Under the pieces are notes generated by a model. The model saw only the letters and a list, made by a program, of their open reading frames with translations, did no database searches and was not told the origin of the DNA. Shown here one piece after another: positions 35,812 through 44,494 of a DNA stretch of 64,000 nucleotides (position 1 is the stretch's first letter; each line of letters starts with the position of its first letter). Source of the stretch: Synechococcus sp. PCC 7502 (GTDB lineage: Bacteria > Cyanobacteriota > Cyanobacteriia > Pseudanabaenales > Pseudanabaenaceae); contig NC_019702.1 of the NCBI RefSeq assembly GCF_000317085.1, forward strand, positions 2,076,394-2,140,393. Reading direction: 5' to 3'. The position numbers were made by a program, and so were the translations under genes.

Positions 35812-36831
35812 TTTCTAAGCATCATACATCTTGCTCATAATAGATATGAAACAGGCTCTATAGAAGGACATAGCCATGACAAGATCAACCGATATTTGGC
35901 ATCCCAGAGATTAACACCGAGATTGCTATGGCAGAATGTGAAATCAACAATTGTGTCAGATGAAGCCGAGTATATGTACGTGCTGTTTGACGACACAGTA
36001 TTAGATAAACGCCATGCCAAAAGACAATACAGTGGCAACGAACATGGAATTGTGCAAGGTATAGGGGTGGTCAACTGTGTGTATGTAAATGTCAAACGGC
36101 AAGAATTTTGGGTAGTAGACTATCGGGTTTATGACCCAAATGGTGATGGCAAGAGTAAATTAGATCATGTGTCCGATATGCTTAAAGGGTTGATCAATAT
36201 CAAACAATTACCATTTCAGACGGTGCTGATGGATAGTTGGTATGCCACACAACGACTGATGGCAGAAATTGATAACTTCGGCAAGATTTATTACTGTCCA
36301 CTCAAGTCCAATCGCCTAGTTGATGATAGTGGTGGAGTGGAAAAATATAAACGCATTGACCAGTTAACTTGGTCTGAACAGGAACTGTTGCAGGGAAAAT
36401 TGGTCAAAATCAATAAATTCCCCAAAGATAAGAAGGGGAACCTATTCTGGGTCACTGTTTCTCCAAGCAGGACAGAATTTGTCGTGACCAACGACTTAAC
36501 TCAAGACTACACCCCTGAAGTACTAGCTATTTGCTCCATAAGGTGGAAGATTGAGGAATTTCATCGTGAACTCAAACAACTGACTGGTGTTGAGGCTTGC
36601 CAATGCCGTAAGTCTAGAATTCAGCGTAATCATATTGCTTGTGCCATGCTAGTGTGGAATCACCTCAAGCGTTTGGCTTTTCAAGCAGGTAAGACTATCT
36701 ACCAAATCAAGTTTGGACTTTTATCTGATTACTTAAAATCTCAACTCATAAATCCTTCTATTTCTATGATTCTTGCGTAAGTCCTAACTTATACTCAACT
36801 GCAACGAGTCTTTCCTTATCCCGAACTAACG

Positions 36832-37539
36832 TTAACTAGGCTTGGTTTGGCTGGGAATTAAAATAATTGCCCAGTAGGGAACTGCTGTCGGATCAACGGT
36901 GGAGATCGCCTTAATTACTTGATTAGACATGGTAACTCTTTCAATGTATAAAGCCCGATCTATTAGATTTAGATCAATGAGAACTTGCTTAACCTTGGCA
37001 AAATGACGACCTAATTTGATAATAATTGCCGAATCCGATCCAGCTAGGCGATCGCTTAAAATTTCCGCATCCAAAGTGGCAGGCATAATACTAAGGACAT
37101 CATTACGATAGGTCAGAGGCGCACCCAACATCGCTGCACTAGCAAAGGTCGAAGAAATTCCGGGGATAACTTCCGTTGCAAAACTATGGGACAGGCGGTT
37201 AAAAATATACATAAATGAGCCGTAAAGCATAGGATCACCTTCACATAAAACAGCAACATCTCTACCTGCGGTTAGGTGTTGGGCAATATTTTCTGCCGCC
37301 AAATCGTAATAGGGCTGGGAAGACCTTTCTACACTAAAAGGTAAGGGCATAGGTAGTTCAATCTGGTCAGAACGGATAAAATCAGCCACGATCGCCCGTG
37401 CTAGGACTTTGCCATTTTCCATAGTGGGGTAAGCAATTACAGGAACGGAAGTGATGATGCGATGTGCCTTTAGGGTCAACAATTCTGGATCGCCAGGTCC
37501 AATCCCCACGCCATATAAGGTTCCTTTAATCTCGCTCAT
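36832..37539 (-). CDS. cobI: precorrin-2 C20-methyltransferase
   Basis: A 235-residue SAM-dependent tetrapyrrole methylase (CobI/CbiL). Signatures: GVGIGPGDPELLTLKAHRII (about 9-28), VAVLCEGDPMLYGSFMYIFNRL and VIPGISSTFASAAMLGAPLTY. It adds the C20 methyl group in ring construction of vitamin B12. It is the last gene of the leftward operon; its start overlaps the cobH stop by 4 bp. A scarred insertion-element region begins 46 bp after its stop. Confidence 0.92.
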   Translation of the reverse strand: MSEIKGTLYGVGIGPGDPELLTLKAHRIITSVPVIAYPTMENGKVLARAIVADFIRSDQIELPMPLPFSVERSSQPYYDLAAENIAQHLTAGRDVAVLCEGDPMLYGSFMYIFNRLSHSFATEVIPGISSTFASAAMLGAPLTYRNDVLSIMPATLDAEILSDRLAGSDSAIIIKLGRHFAKVKQVLIDLNLIDRALYIERVTMSNQVIKAISTVDPTAVPYWAIILIPSQTKPS

Positions 37540-38165
37540 AGTTCCTGCCCCTGCCCTAAAGAATTTACTGCTGCTACTGCCATTGCACTGCCACCTCTAC
37601 GTCCATGAATGGTCAAAAACGGAATACCTATAGTATTTTCAGCCAAGGCAGCTTTAGATTCGATCGCTCCGACAAAGCCCACGGGAAATCCCAGAATTGC
37701 CGCTGGTCTGGGAAAGCCTTGATCAAGTAATTCCAGTAGATAAAATAAGGCTGTGGGCGCATTACCGATCGCTACAATTGCTCCTTCGATATGATCACGC
37801 CATAATTCTATTGCTGCTGCTGACCTAGTATTTTGAATTTTTGAGGCGATCGCCACAACTTCAGGATCATTCAAAGTACAAATTACGGAATTATTAGCGG
37901 GTAACCGACTGCGGGTAATACCGTTAGCTACCATTTGCGAATCACATAAAATTTTGGCTCCATTTTTAAGAGCAGTTCGAGCAACTTGAACTAGATTTTC
38001 AGAATATGCTAAATCTTTGACAATATCTACCATTCCACAGGCATGAATTAAGCGCACTGCGACCACTTCTAAATCGGTTGGGAGAATAGATAAGTTCGCT
38101 TCCGATCTAATAGTGGCAAAGGATTGACGATAGATTTCATTCCCATCTCGGATATAGTCGATCAT
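37536..38165 (-). CDS. cobH: precorrin-8X methylmutase
   Basis: A 209-residue enzyme (CobH/CbiC) that moves a methyl group from C11 to C12 to give hydrogenobyrinate. The catalytic His is H41 in VRLIHACGMVDIV; the second conserved region is ILGFPVGFVGAIESK near residue 160. The family length is normal. It overlaps both neighbours by 4 bp, which indicates translational coupling in the cobalamin operon. Confidence 0.94.
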   Translation of the reverse strand: MIDYIRDGNEIYRQSFATIRSEANLSILPTDLEVVAVRLIHACGMVDIVKDLAYSENLVQVARTALKNGAKILCDSQMVANGITRSRLPANNSVICTLNDPEVVAIASKIQNTRSAAAIELWRDHIEGAIVAIGNAPTALFYLLELLDQGFPRPAAILGFPVGFVGAIESKAALAENTIGIPFLTIHGRRGGSAMAVAAVNSLGQGQEL

Positions 38166-38854
38166 GACAGTACCTGATGATGGATAACTAACATTTGATT
38201 ACCGCCTTTTTGCAATTCATAGGCTACATTCTCAATTTTGGTGATATATCCTTGAGCATTTAGATATTGGATAATTGCCTCTAAGTGGGGCGATCGCTCC
38301 AAGTTTAGGTTAAGTAAAGGGAAAATTCGTACCTCTTGACTGACTCGTAGCATCTCTAGAATTCCATTAAGATGAAACTGATAATCCAAGTGATCGGAGT
38401 ATAAAAATAGGAGATGGGAACATAGAGCCAAATCATAAGTATGACTAGCAAATTTCAAATTTGGTAACTCTTCTGCTAAATATCTACCTTCCTTTTTACC
38501 CAATTCATAGTCAGCAATAAATTTATGAACAGTATCCACCCTACTTTTTTTCAGCATCTGAGGGGATTGATGATAAGTCCAAACCCAAGAATTTGGAGTA
38601 TTCTCAACTTGAATTATGATTTGATCGACTACCTGATAAAAGCGATCAAGAATTTCAGTAGCACTAAACTGATAAATAGGATCGATAGAAGTCAAACTAT
38701 AGCCAAGCTTGGTACCTTCAGCATTAAAACTAGCAGGCCCATCTCCTACTCCCAATATATTCTTTTGCAAGTCAGTGTTACTAAGATTAAACATCCTTAG
38801 GTATTCATCTAGCGATCGCCCAAAGGGAACCACTTTCTCTAATTTCATCACCAT
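38162..38854 (-). CDS. SAM-dependent methyltransferase-like protein of the cob operon
   Basis: A 230-residue protein with a Rossmann-type SAM site: ILGVGDGPASFNAEGTKLG (about 34-52) and a following acidic strand end (SLTSIDPIYQF, D at about 58). The later YDLALCSHLLFLYSDH fits motif IV-V of class I methyltransferases. It overlaps cobG by 1 bp and cobH by 4 bp. Closely similar proteins occur widely in cyanobacteria, to my knowledge without an assigned substrate. The operon setting suggests a link to corrin or siroheme metabolism; this is inference. Confidence 0.7.
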   Translation of the reverse strand: MVMKLEKVVPFGRSLDEYLRMFNLSNTDLQKNILGVGDGPASFNAEGTKLGYSLTSIDPIYQFSATEILDRFYQVVDQIIIQVENTPNSWVWTYHQSPQMLKKSRVDTVHKFIADYELGKKEGRYLAEELPNLKFASHTYDLALCSHLLFLYSDHLDYQFHLNGILEMLRVSQEVRIFPLLNLNLERSPHLEAIIQYLNAQGYITKIENVAYELQKGGNQMLVIHHQVLS

Positions 38855-40230
38855 TATTTATGCCTCCTAATTCTAGGATCAAATAAATCCGAGTTTTGTG
38901 CAATCATAGAACTATTCACAAATGTCTTAAAACTGCGATCACCATTCTTGGGATCCAATTGATAGTTGTCAATAAGTTCAGAGATTAAATTAGGTAATTC
39001 GGATTTTTGATATCTGCCCAATTCTCTATTTCGATCACCTACAAAGACTTCATAGGTATCAATATCAATTCCTAATAAAGTAATGTCGCTGGTTTGATGG
39101 TAAGCGCAGGATTTTTCGCAACCCGTAAGATGAATACTTAGTGGACGATCTAAAGTGATAGATTTTTCTAAATAACTAGCGATCGCTCTACCATCAGTTT
39201 GAGTATCTGTTAATGAAGATTTACAGCCAGTAATGCCGGAACAAGCTACCATTCCAGCATAGGGATGATTTTTAGAAATAGATAAACCTAGTTCTAATAT
39301 TTGAGTTTTGACTTCATCAAGTTTTTCATTTGGAATATTTGGGATAATAAGATTTTGAAAGGGAGTTAATCTTAGAGATTTAGATATCTTGCCTAAGCTA
39401 CGAAATTGTTTGGAGCTTAATCTTCCTAAAGGCAAAACTATACCCATATATGAGTATTCGGATTGCTTCTGATTATGAATACCTAAGTGTTGATAATAAT
39501 TTTCTAAGTTCTCTCGTAATTCATCTAACTTCTCTAACTCATAGCCCAAAAGTTCTTGTAAAGTATTGACATAGGCTGTTATTCCCCATTCATCAATTAA
39601 GTCTCTTAAACGAGGTAATTTTTGATCGAACTTCTGAAATGATTTTTGTAGAGTAAAATTGCGATAGATTTCTGTTAGAACTTTAAGCACATCCAAAGTA
39701 TGTTCAGGGCTAATCAGAATTCCTGTAAAAAAATTCACTAAGTGTAAGGAGAAATAGATTTGTTGATTATATGTAATTGCCTGTAAACAAATATCATTAC
39801 GCTGATTAGTAATCGAAACTGCTTCACCTCCATCTATGCCCAAACTAAACTTAGGTGACAGAATAGCTAATTCTGGATGAGTATCTATATATTCCTGCCA
39901 TGCGATCGCTAACGGACGAGTATCCAATAAAGCCTGTGTATCAATTCCCGCGGTGGGACTAATCATAATATTCCGTAGATGATCTAAGTCTGGATTAGGA
40001 GCGGCTAAACCTAGTTTCTGAAAATCCTTAAGTACTAAATCGGATAAAGGTTCTGTGGTGCGGATTTGGATATTGGCACGATTGGTAATATGAATAGAGT
40101 CTGAGGTTAGAGCGATCGCTTCAACTTGCTCATAGGAAAGTATGCCAAAGGGAATCCGAATGCGAGTAAGAACTCCATCCACCGCAGTAGTAGGTTTAAA
40201 TAAACTAGGACAAAGATTTGTATTCATCAC
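38854..40230 (-). CDS. cobG: precorrin-3B synthase (CobG), siroheme/Fe4S4 enzyme
   Basis: A 458-residue protein of the nitrite/sulfite reductase hemoprotein family. Two half-repeats are seen (about 15-220 and 255-450). The cluster ligands are C330 and C336 (CSGITGC) and C371 and C375 (CEKSC), in the spacing expected for a siroheme-bridged Fe4S4 centre. It opens FKPTTAVDGVLTRIRIPFG, like CobG, and is shorter than assimilatory reductases. It would carry out the oxygen-dependent hydroxylation before ring contraction. It starts 3 bp after the dam-type gene ends. Confidence 0.85.
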   Translation of the reverse strand: MMNTNLCPSLFKPTTAVDGVLTRIRIPFGILSYEQVEAIALTSDSIHITNRANIQIRTTEPLSDLVLKDFQKLGLAAPNPDLDHLRNIMISPTAGIDTQALLDTRPLAIAWQEYIDTHPELAILSPKFSLGIDGGEAVSITNQRNDICLQAITYNQQIYFSLHLVNFFTGILISPEHTLDVLKVLTEIYRNFTLQKSFQKFDQKLPRLRDLIDEWGITAYVNTLQELLGYELEKLDELRENLENYYQHLGIHNQKQSEYSYMGIVLPLGRLSSKQFRSLGKISKSLRLTPFQNLIIPNIPNEKLDEVKTQILELGLSISKNHPYAGMVACSGITGCKSSLTDTQTDGRAIASYLEKSITLDRPLSIHLTGCEKSCAYHQTSDITLLGIDIDTYEVFVGDRNRELGRYQKSELPNLISELIDNYQLDPKNGDRSFKTFVNSSMIAQNSDLFDPRIRRHK

Positions 40231-40233
40231 TTA

Positions 40234-41070
40234 TTAAAAGTTTTTTATGAGTAGTTCTTGCCCAATAGATGCAGATTCTTGCTTATAGTTATTCATCCCA
40301 TATTGAAGTTTCCACTCAATAACTTTAGCAAAGGTAAATAATTTTCTAATTTCAGGATCATCATCATAGGTGATCAACCATCTATGCTCACATTTACGCA
40401 TATTTGCGGCAAATCTTTCATGATCAAAATCAAGATGTAGTGATCCTCTTTTTCCATAAAGTCGAGATTTAGTCGCACTTAAATAGGGAGGATCAAGAAA
40501 TAAAAATACTCCTGTTCCTGCTCTTAATACCAATTTCTCATAATCAAAGTTTGTGATCTTAGCATTAATTAGACAGGGTGAAAGTTGCTCAAGCCTATCG
40601 ATTGATGAATCAGTAAATCTTTTTTCAAAAGCTTGTTGTGAATAACCTCCAGAATCGACAGTTCCCGAAAAAGTAATGCGATTTAAGACAAAAAATCTTA
40701 CTGCTCGATCAAATTCATTTAAACTTAATTCTGGTTGAGTGTAATAGTTAAATAATTCTCTGCCATCAGTATATTTTTGCTTAATTTCGGAAATAGCACT
40801 TTTCAGATTTTTAATATCATCTCTAGCATATAACCATAGACAATATAAATCATAGTTAAGATCATTAATCCAATAGTGTTTAATTCTTGTATGAAGGAAT
40901 TGATTTACAGCAATAAAAACCGATCCTCCCCCCACAAATGGTTCTCTATAGTCATTAATATTTAAAGGAATATGGGGTAGGATTTGATCAATTGCTTTTG
41001 ACTTCCCTCCCGGATAACGTAAGGGACTTTTTATATGAGATTTAGTGACCATATTAGTTATTGCCTCCAA
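40234..41070 (-). CDS. Dam-type (D12 class) adenine-N6 DNA methyltransferase
   Basis: A 278-residue class D12 methyltransferase. The SAM motif is REPFVGGGSVF (42-52), the catalytic motif DPPY at 193-196 in LFLDPPYLSATKSR, and the opening SPLRYPGGKSK is typical for the Dam/DpnM group, many of which modify GATC. An alternative start at M7 (41052) removes the 17-bp overlap with the upstream gene. It pairs with the probable endonuclease gene upstream. It lies inside the cobalamin operon, 3 bp before cobG. Confidence 0.9.
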   Translation of the reverse strand: MEAITNMVTKSHIKSPLRYPGGKSKAIDQILPHIPLNINDYREPFVGGGSVFIAVNQFLHTRIKHYWINDLNYDLYCLWLYARDDIKNLKSAISEIKQKYTDGRELFNYYTQPELSLNEFDRAVRFFVLNRITFSGTVDSGGYSQQAFEKRFTDSSIDRLEQLSPCLINAKITNFDYEKLVLRAGTGVFLFLDPPYLSATKSRLYGKRGSLHLDFDHERFAANMRKCEHRWLITYDDDPEIRKLFTFAKVIEWKLQYGMNNYKQESASIGQELLIKNF

Positions 41071-42187
41071 TCACAATTGTTATATTCTCATTAGATGTTG
41101 ACTCTGAAAGCAGGCGTCTGATAGTATTCATTTCTTTTTCACTTAGAATACACACATTTTCTACAAAGAAATTTCTAAGTTCAATTAATCCGCAGGGTAA
41201 GGTAATACTTCCTTTAATATTTTGCCCCGTTAGCTTTAGTCTTGTTGTAAATTCAACTTGCTGATTATTTAAGAATAAGGAATCAATATTAGAATACAGA
41301 ATCAGTTTAAATAATCCATCTTGAATATCACTAAGTTCTGGTAATGCTTTCTTGGTTGAATTCTTTGACTCTTGAATTATATATACGTCTTGATCCTTAA
41401 TTATCTCATCTATTGTTAGATAGTAAGTGCCACCAAGATAATTTTCAATACTTAAAGTTGCCTTTGTTCCATCGGTAAGATATTCAGAGCTATGAGTAGT
41501 TTTAACTTCTCGATTACTAGCAGCTTCAGAACTCTTTAGAGATAGGTTTTTGAAATTCTCAAAATTTTCTTTAATCATTTCTAAATAGCTATTCATACTA
41601 TCTTGAGAGTGAATCTGAGCATTAGTTCTATTAGATATATCTTGATAACTATTAAGAGATTGCCTAAATATTTCCAAAAAACGATCTTCAAGTAAATTCC
41701 TATTCCAATGTAAAGCACTTTGCTTATAGGCAAATATCTCTTGAATTTGAGATTTTATGAACTGATTATTAAATCTCTGATTAGTAAGTTTATGTTTATT
41801 AACCTGTTTAGGATTTGTACTTTTCTCTGCATCTTCATAGTATCCAAGCACAATGTAGATATTTAATAAATTCATCCATGAAAATGTAGAATATTGAATT
41901 TTATCTAAATCACCATCTTTACCTTCATCTTTAATAATTGGTATGACTGTTAAGACTTTAGCCGCATTATAAGTGTTGTATATTCTTGCGAAAGGATAGC
42001 TTCTAGTGCGCTTAGGAGAAACCCATTTTGAGTATGCTATTTCGGTATCAGCCATACTAATCATTCCAAATGAGTTGGATGTATTGACATCAAAATTTTC
42101 AAATTCAATTCTTTCTAGTTCTTGTGCCAATCTAACTTTGTATTTTACCCCCCGTATAAATCCTGTAAAGTTTAATAACTCAGGCAT
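41054..42187 (-). CDS. probable type II restriction endonuclease (partner of the Dam-type enzyme)
   Basis: A 377-residue protein without a database name I can give. It has no membrane or signal segment. A possible PD-(D/E)XK core is D260-E261 followed by a strand VYIIQESKNS with E273 and K275. Conserved-looking stretches include YSKWVSPKRTRSYPFARIYNTY and GKDGDLDKIQYSTFSWMNLLN. The overlap with the methyltransferase gene and a size typical of endonucleases support the role. The ATG is 3 bp after the cobW stop, with AAAGGG as ribosome site inside the end of cobW. Codon use is more AT-rich than its neighbours. Confidence 0.6.
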   Translation of the reverse strand: MPELLNFTGFIRGVKYKVRLAQELERIEFENFDVNTSNSFGMISMADTEIAYSKWVSPKRTRSYPFARIYNTYNAAKVLTVIPIIKDEGKDGDLDKIQYSTFSWMNLLNIYIVLGYYEDAEKSTNPKQVNKHKLTNQRFNNQFIKSQIQEIFAYKQSALHWNRNLLEDRFLEIFRQSLNSYQDISNRTNAQIHSQDSMNSYLEMIKENFENFKNLSLKSSEAASNREVKTTHSSEYLTDGTKATLSIENYLGGTYYLTIDEIIKDQDVYIIQESKNSTKKALPELSDIQDGLFKLILYSNIDSLFLNNQQVEFTTRLKLTGQNIKGSITLPCGLIELRNFFVENVCILSEKEMNTIRRLLSESTSNENITIVIGGNN

Positions 42188-42190
42188 GGC

Positions 42191-43240
42191 TTAACCCTTT
42201 AGATTTAAGATTTGACTTTCAATTAGCGATCGCTCTAAATTCTTACCAATAAAAACCAACCGAGTTTGACGGATTTCATCACTTTTCCACGCCCGATCAT
42301 AGAAACTTTCTAGGCGATCGCCCACACCTTGTAGCACCATTCGCATCGGTTTATTTACTACATTTACAAAGCCTTTAATTCTATAAATTTCCTGCTTAGA
42401 GATTAATAGTTTGAGTGACTCCATTAATTTAATTGGCTCCAAGTTATGCTCAGAGACTATTTCCACCGAGTTAATATCATCATCGTGATCATGCTCTTCC
42501 TCAGTATCGTGATGGCTGGGACGAGCATCGAGGTTATCTTCTACCGCCGAGTTAAATCCTAAAATCACGGCTGAATTCACGGCTCCATCTTTACAGGCAA
42601 GAATTTTTACGCCTGATCGCAATTCAGTTTTCAACCAAGTTTCTACCTTTGATTGTGCTTCAGAATCAACTAAATCAGTTTTAGTCAGCAATACTAAATC
42701 CGCACAGGCTAATTGATCTTCAAATAACTCTTCAATGGGAGTTTCATGCTCAAGGCTGGAATCATCTTGGCGTTGGGCATTTACGGCATCAAGATCACTA
42801 ACTAATTTGCCATTAGCTACTGCTTCACAATCGACCACGGTAATTACCCCATCTACAGTGGCACCATTCCGAATTTCTTGCCAGCGAAATGCCTGAATTA
42901 ACGGTTTAGGTAATGCCAGTCCAGAGGTTTCAATTAAAATACAGTCAATTTGATCCCGCCTTTTTAATAGTTCCTGCATAGTCGGCAAAAACTCTTCTTG
43001 CACAGTACAGCACAAGCAACCATTGGTAAGTTCGACAATATTGGGCGTAATTTCTTTACCATCTTCGTCACAAACACGACACGATCGCAGGATTTCCCCA
43101 TCTATGCCAATTTCGCCAAATTCATTGACTAAAACTGCAATTCTCCGCCCTTGATTATTTAGAAGTTGATTACGAATTAAGGTGGTTTTGCCACTGCCGA
43201 GAAATCCCGTAATCACGGTTACAGGTATTTTTGCTGCCAT
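42191..43240 (-). CDS. cobW: CobW-family metal chaperone GTPase
   Basis: A 349-residue G3E GTPase. The P-loop is GFLGSGKTT (12-20), the metal-binding CLCC is at 75-78, and LLTKTDLVD is the nucleotide-specificity motif. A His/Asp-rich stretch (HHDTEEEHDHDDD, about 249-261) is typical of members that handle cobalt or zinc. The C-terminal CobW domain is about 270-349 (RIKGFVNV, RLVFIGKNL). It is thought to deliver Co2+ to the cobaltochelatase. Its place behind a B12 riboswitch supports the CobW assignment. Confidence 0.9.
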   Translation of the reverse strand: MAAKIPVTVITGFLGSGKTTLIRNQLLNNQGRRIAVLVNEFGEIGIDGEILRSCRVCDEDGKEITPNIVELTNGCLCCTVQEEFLPTMQELLKRRDQIDCILIETSGLALPKPLIQAFRWQEIRNGATVDGVITVVDCEAVANGKLVSDLDAVNAQRQDDSSLEHETPIEELFEDQLACADLVLLTKTDLVDSEAQSKVETWLKTELRSGVKILACKDGAVNSAVILGFNSAVEDNLDARPSHHDTEEEHDHDDDINSVEIVSEHNLEPIKLMESLKLLISKQEIYRIKGFVNVVNKPMRMVLQGVGDRLESFYDRAWKSDEIRQTRLVFIGKNLERSLIESQILNLKG

Positions 43241-43248
43241 AAAATTCT

Positions 43249-44448
43249 CTAAAAATTGACCTTGTTATATCGCACTTTATTCCGCAAACGACGGTTTTGG
43301 AACCATAATCCTGCAATCAGCCCTAATGCTAAAACTATAGTGAAATAAAATAAGCCTATAAATCGCACTGACATCGGTGGGGCAATACCCTCCACTTCAA
43401 TTTCTCGACTGACTTGGAATGGTTCAAATTGGAGATCGCTACCTAATCTAGGCGAAACTTCAACCTCAACTTTATGGGGCGCACCATCAAAAAATTGCTC
43501 CTGCCATGTCAGCAAGCCCTTATGATCGGGAACACCTTGATAGGCAAAGGATACCCAATTATTTTCTATCTGTGTGGACTTAACGGCAAAAAGAGCATCA
43601 CTTATAGGTTGATTGGTTTGGCTATCCGTAAGTTTTAATTGGAAAGAAGCCATCTGCCCAACCGCCGTATGGTCATCCCCATTTAACTCTAATTTCAAGC
43701 CTTGGGACTGAATTAAACCAGAATTTTTGATCGAGTTTTCTATTGATATCTCAGCATGGGCTTTACCTAGCTCGGCACTGACATTAAAAAATAACAGGGC
43801 AGCGATCGCTAAAATAGTCACACCACTAAGCATCAAGCGGACTGGACGGGGTGCAATTTCACCATCTCGAATTTGTTGCCGACCACCAATCACCCAACCA
43901 CCGCCAAACCCGATCGCTAACAAAACTAATAAAACGAAGGGGAAATACTTAAACTTTAAGGGATTTTCGGGAACCGTAAGACTTAAGCTCTGGGATATCG
44001 GTGCAAAACCATTGGTACCCAAGGAAGTCACATCAACCTGCAGCTGATACTGCCCTCGAATTGGGAAAACCTGATCTATTAAAAACTCACCCGTAGGCGC
44101 ATCTCCTGAAATATCCAATAATTTTGTGCCTTCCACAATCGGGAAATCAGTTGTCAACCAGGGTGTTGGGGCAGGTGTGAGAATCTGTAGATGAAATCGA
44201 GCATTTTCTAAGGTTGACCCAGTGGCAGATTTTGCCTGAAATTTCAACTGTACTGGGGACTCATACTTACCTGAGCCTAAATATTTTGTTGCTTCGGCTT
44301 CCAGGGGAATTATTTGGGCGATCGCTGGATTAGTAGTTAACTGAATAGAAGGCTCAGATGATTGAGAAAACCCAATAAAGGCGGTACATAAGCCAATGAT
44401 GCAGCAGGCTATACCAATCAAAGCGGATAGTTTGAACTTCGATAACAT
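43249..44448 (-). CDS. membrane protein with YtkA/FixH-like domains, next to CbtB
   Basis: I use the ATG at 44448 because AGGAG precedes it; a longer frame reaches 44511 and would run into cbtB. The 399-residue protein has a signal-anchor helix (about 7-28), a beta-sandwich (about 60-160), two helices (about 170-190 and 205-225), a second beta-sandwich of YtkA/FixH type (about 245-355) and a C-terminal helix (about 370-390). The second sandwich contains LKLTDSQTNQPISDALFAV. Such domains occur in copper and cobalt uptake contexts. It stands where CbtA is often found but is not like CbtA. Function inferred as metal-uptake related. Confidence 0.6.
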   Translation of the reverse strand: MLSKFKLSALIGIACCIIGLCTAFIGFSQSSEPSIQLTTNPAIAQIIPLEAEATKYLGSGKYESPVQLKFQAKSATGSTLENARFHLQILTPAPTPWLTTDFPIVEGTKLLDISGDAPTGEFLIDQVFPIRGQYQLQVDVTSLGTNGFAPISQSLSLTVPENPLKFKYFPFVLLVLLAIGFGGGWVIGGRQQIRDGEIAPRPVRLMLSGVTILAIAALLFFNVSAELGKAHAEISIENSIKNSGLIQSQGLKLELNGDDHTAVGQMASFQLKLTDSQTNQPISDALFAVKSTQIENNWVSFAYQGVPDHKGLLTWQEQFFDGAPHKVEVEVSPRLGSDLQFEPFQVSREIEVEGIAPPMSVRFIGLFYFTIVLALGLIAGLWFQNRRLRNKVRYNKVNF

Positions 44449-44494
44449 GATTAAAAACTCCTGATAAGTGCTGAATCCAAATATTAATAACCCA

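Larger units (their letters stand above)
34981..35858 (-). mobile_element. IS5-family element, copy 3 (two internal deletions)
   Basis: Perfect end repeats at 34981-34996 and 35843-35858. The element is 878 bp, exactly 28 bp shorter than copy 1; the difference equals a 12-bp deletion in orfA and a 16-bp deletion in orfB, located by comparison. It inserted into a TATA of the IS701-like transposase gene. Orientation is opposite to copy 2. Confidence 0.92.
34891..36780 (+). pseudogene. IS701-like transposase split by an IS5 insertion
   Basis: The N-terminus is encoded at 34891-34980 (TTLDYCQYLLSSQINYTITN, ending AEHI), preceded by AGGGAG. After IS5 copy 3 the frame resumes at 35863 (EGHSHDKINRYLASQRLTPR) and runs to 36780 with VLFDDTVLDKRH, YRVYDPNGDGKSKLDHV, MDSWYATQRLM, KIYYCPLKSNRLVDD and IRWKIEEFHRELKQLTG, the DDE core. 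Removing copy 3 with one TATA repeat restores the frame exactly. The intact 294-residue 3' piece from 35896 lacks the N-terminus and is probably inactive. The stop codon lies within the right inverted repeat. Confidence 0.88.
34856..36785 (+). mobile_element. IS701-like element interrupted by IS5 copy 3
   Basis: The ends are AGGACTTACGCA (34856-34867) and TGCGTAAGTCCT (36774-36785). Total 1930 bp, of which 878 bp are IS5 copy 3, leaving about 1.05 kb for the element itself. The flanks (ACAT on the left, AACT on the right) do not match, which supports a deletion at the right side. The same ends occur on the 123-bp MITE at 14684. Confidence 0.88.

Noticed and set aside
35896-36780. A complete, active IS701-type transposase of 294 residues
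   Set aside because: The frame is long, but the true N-terminus lies at 34891-34980 before the inserted IS5 copy, so this is only the 3' part of a split gene.
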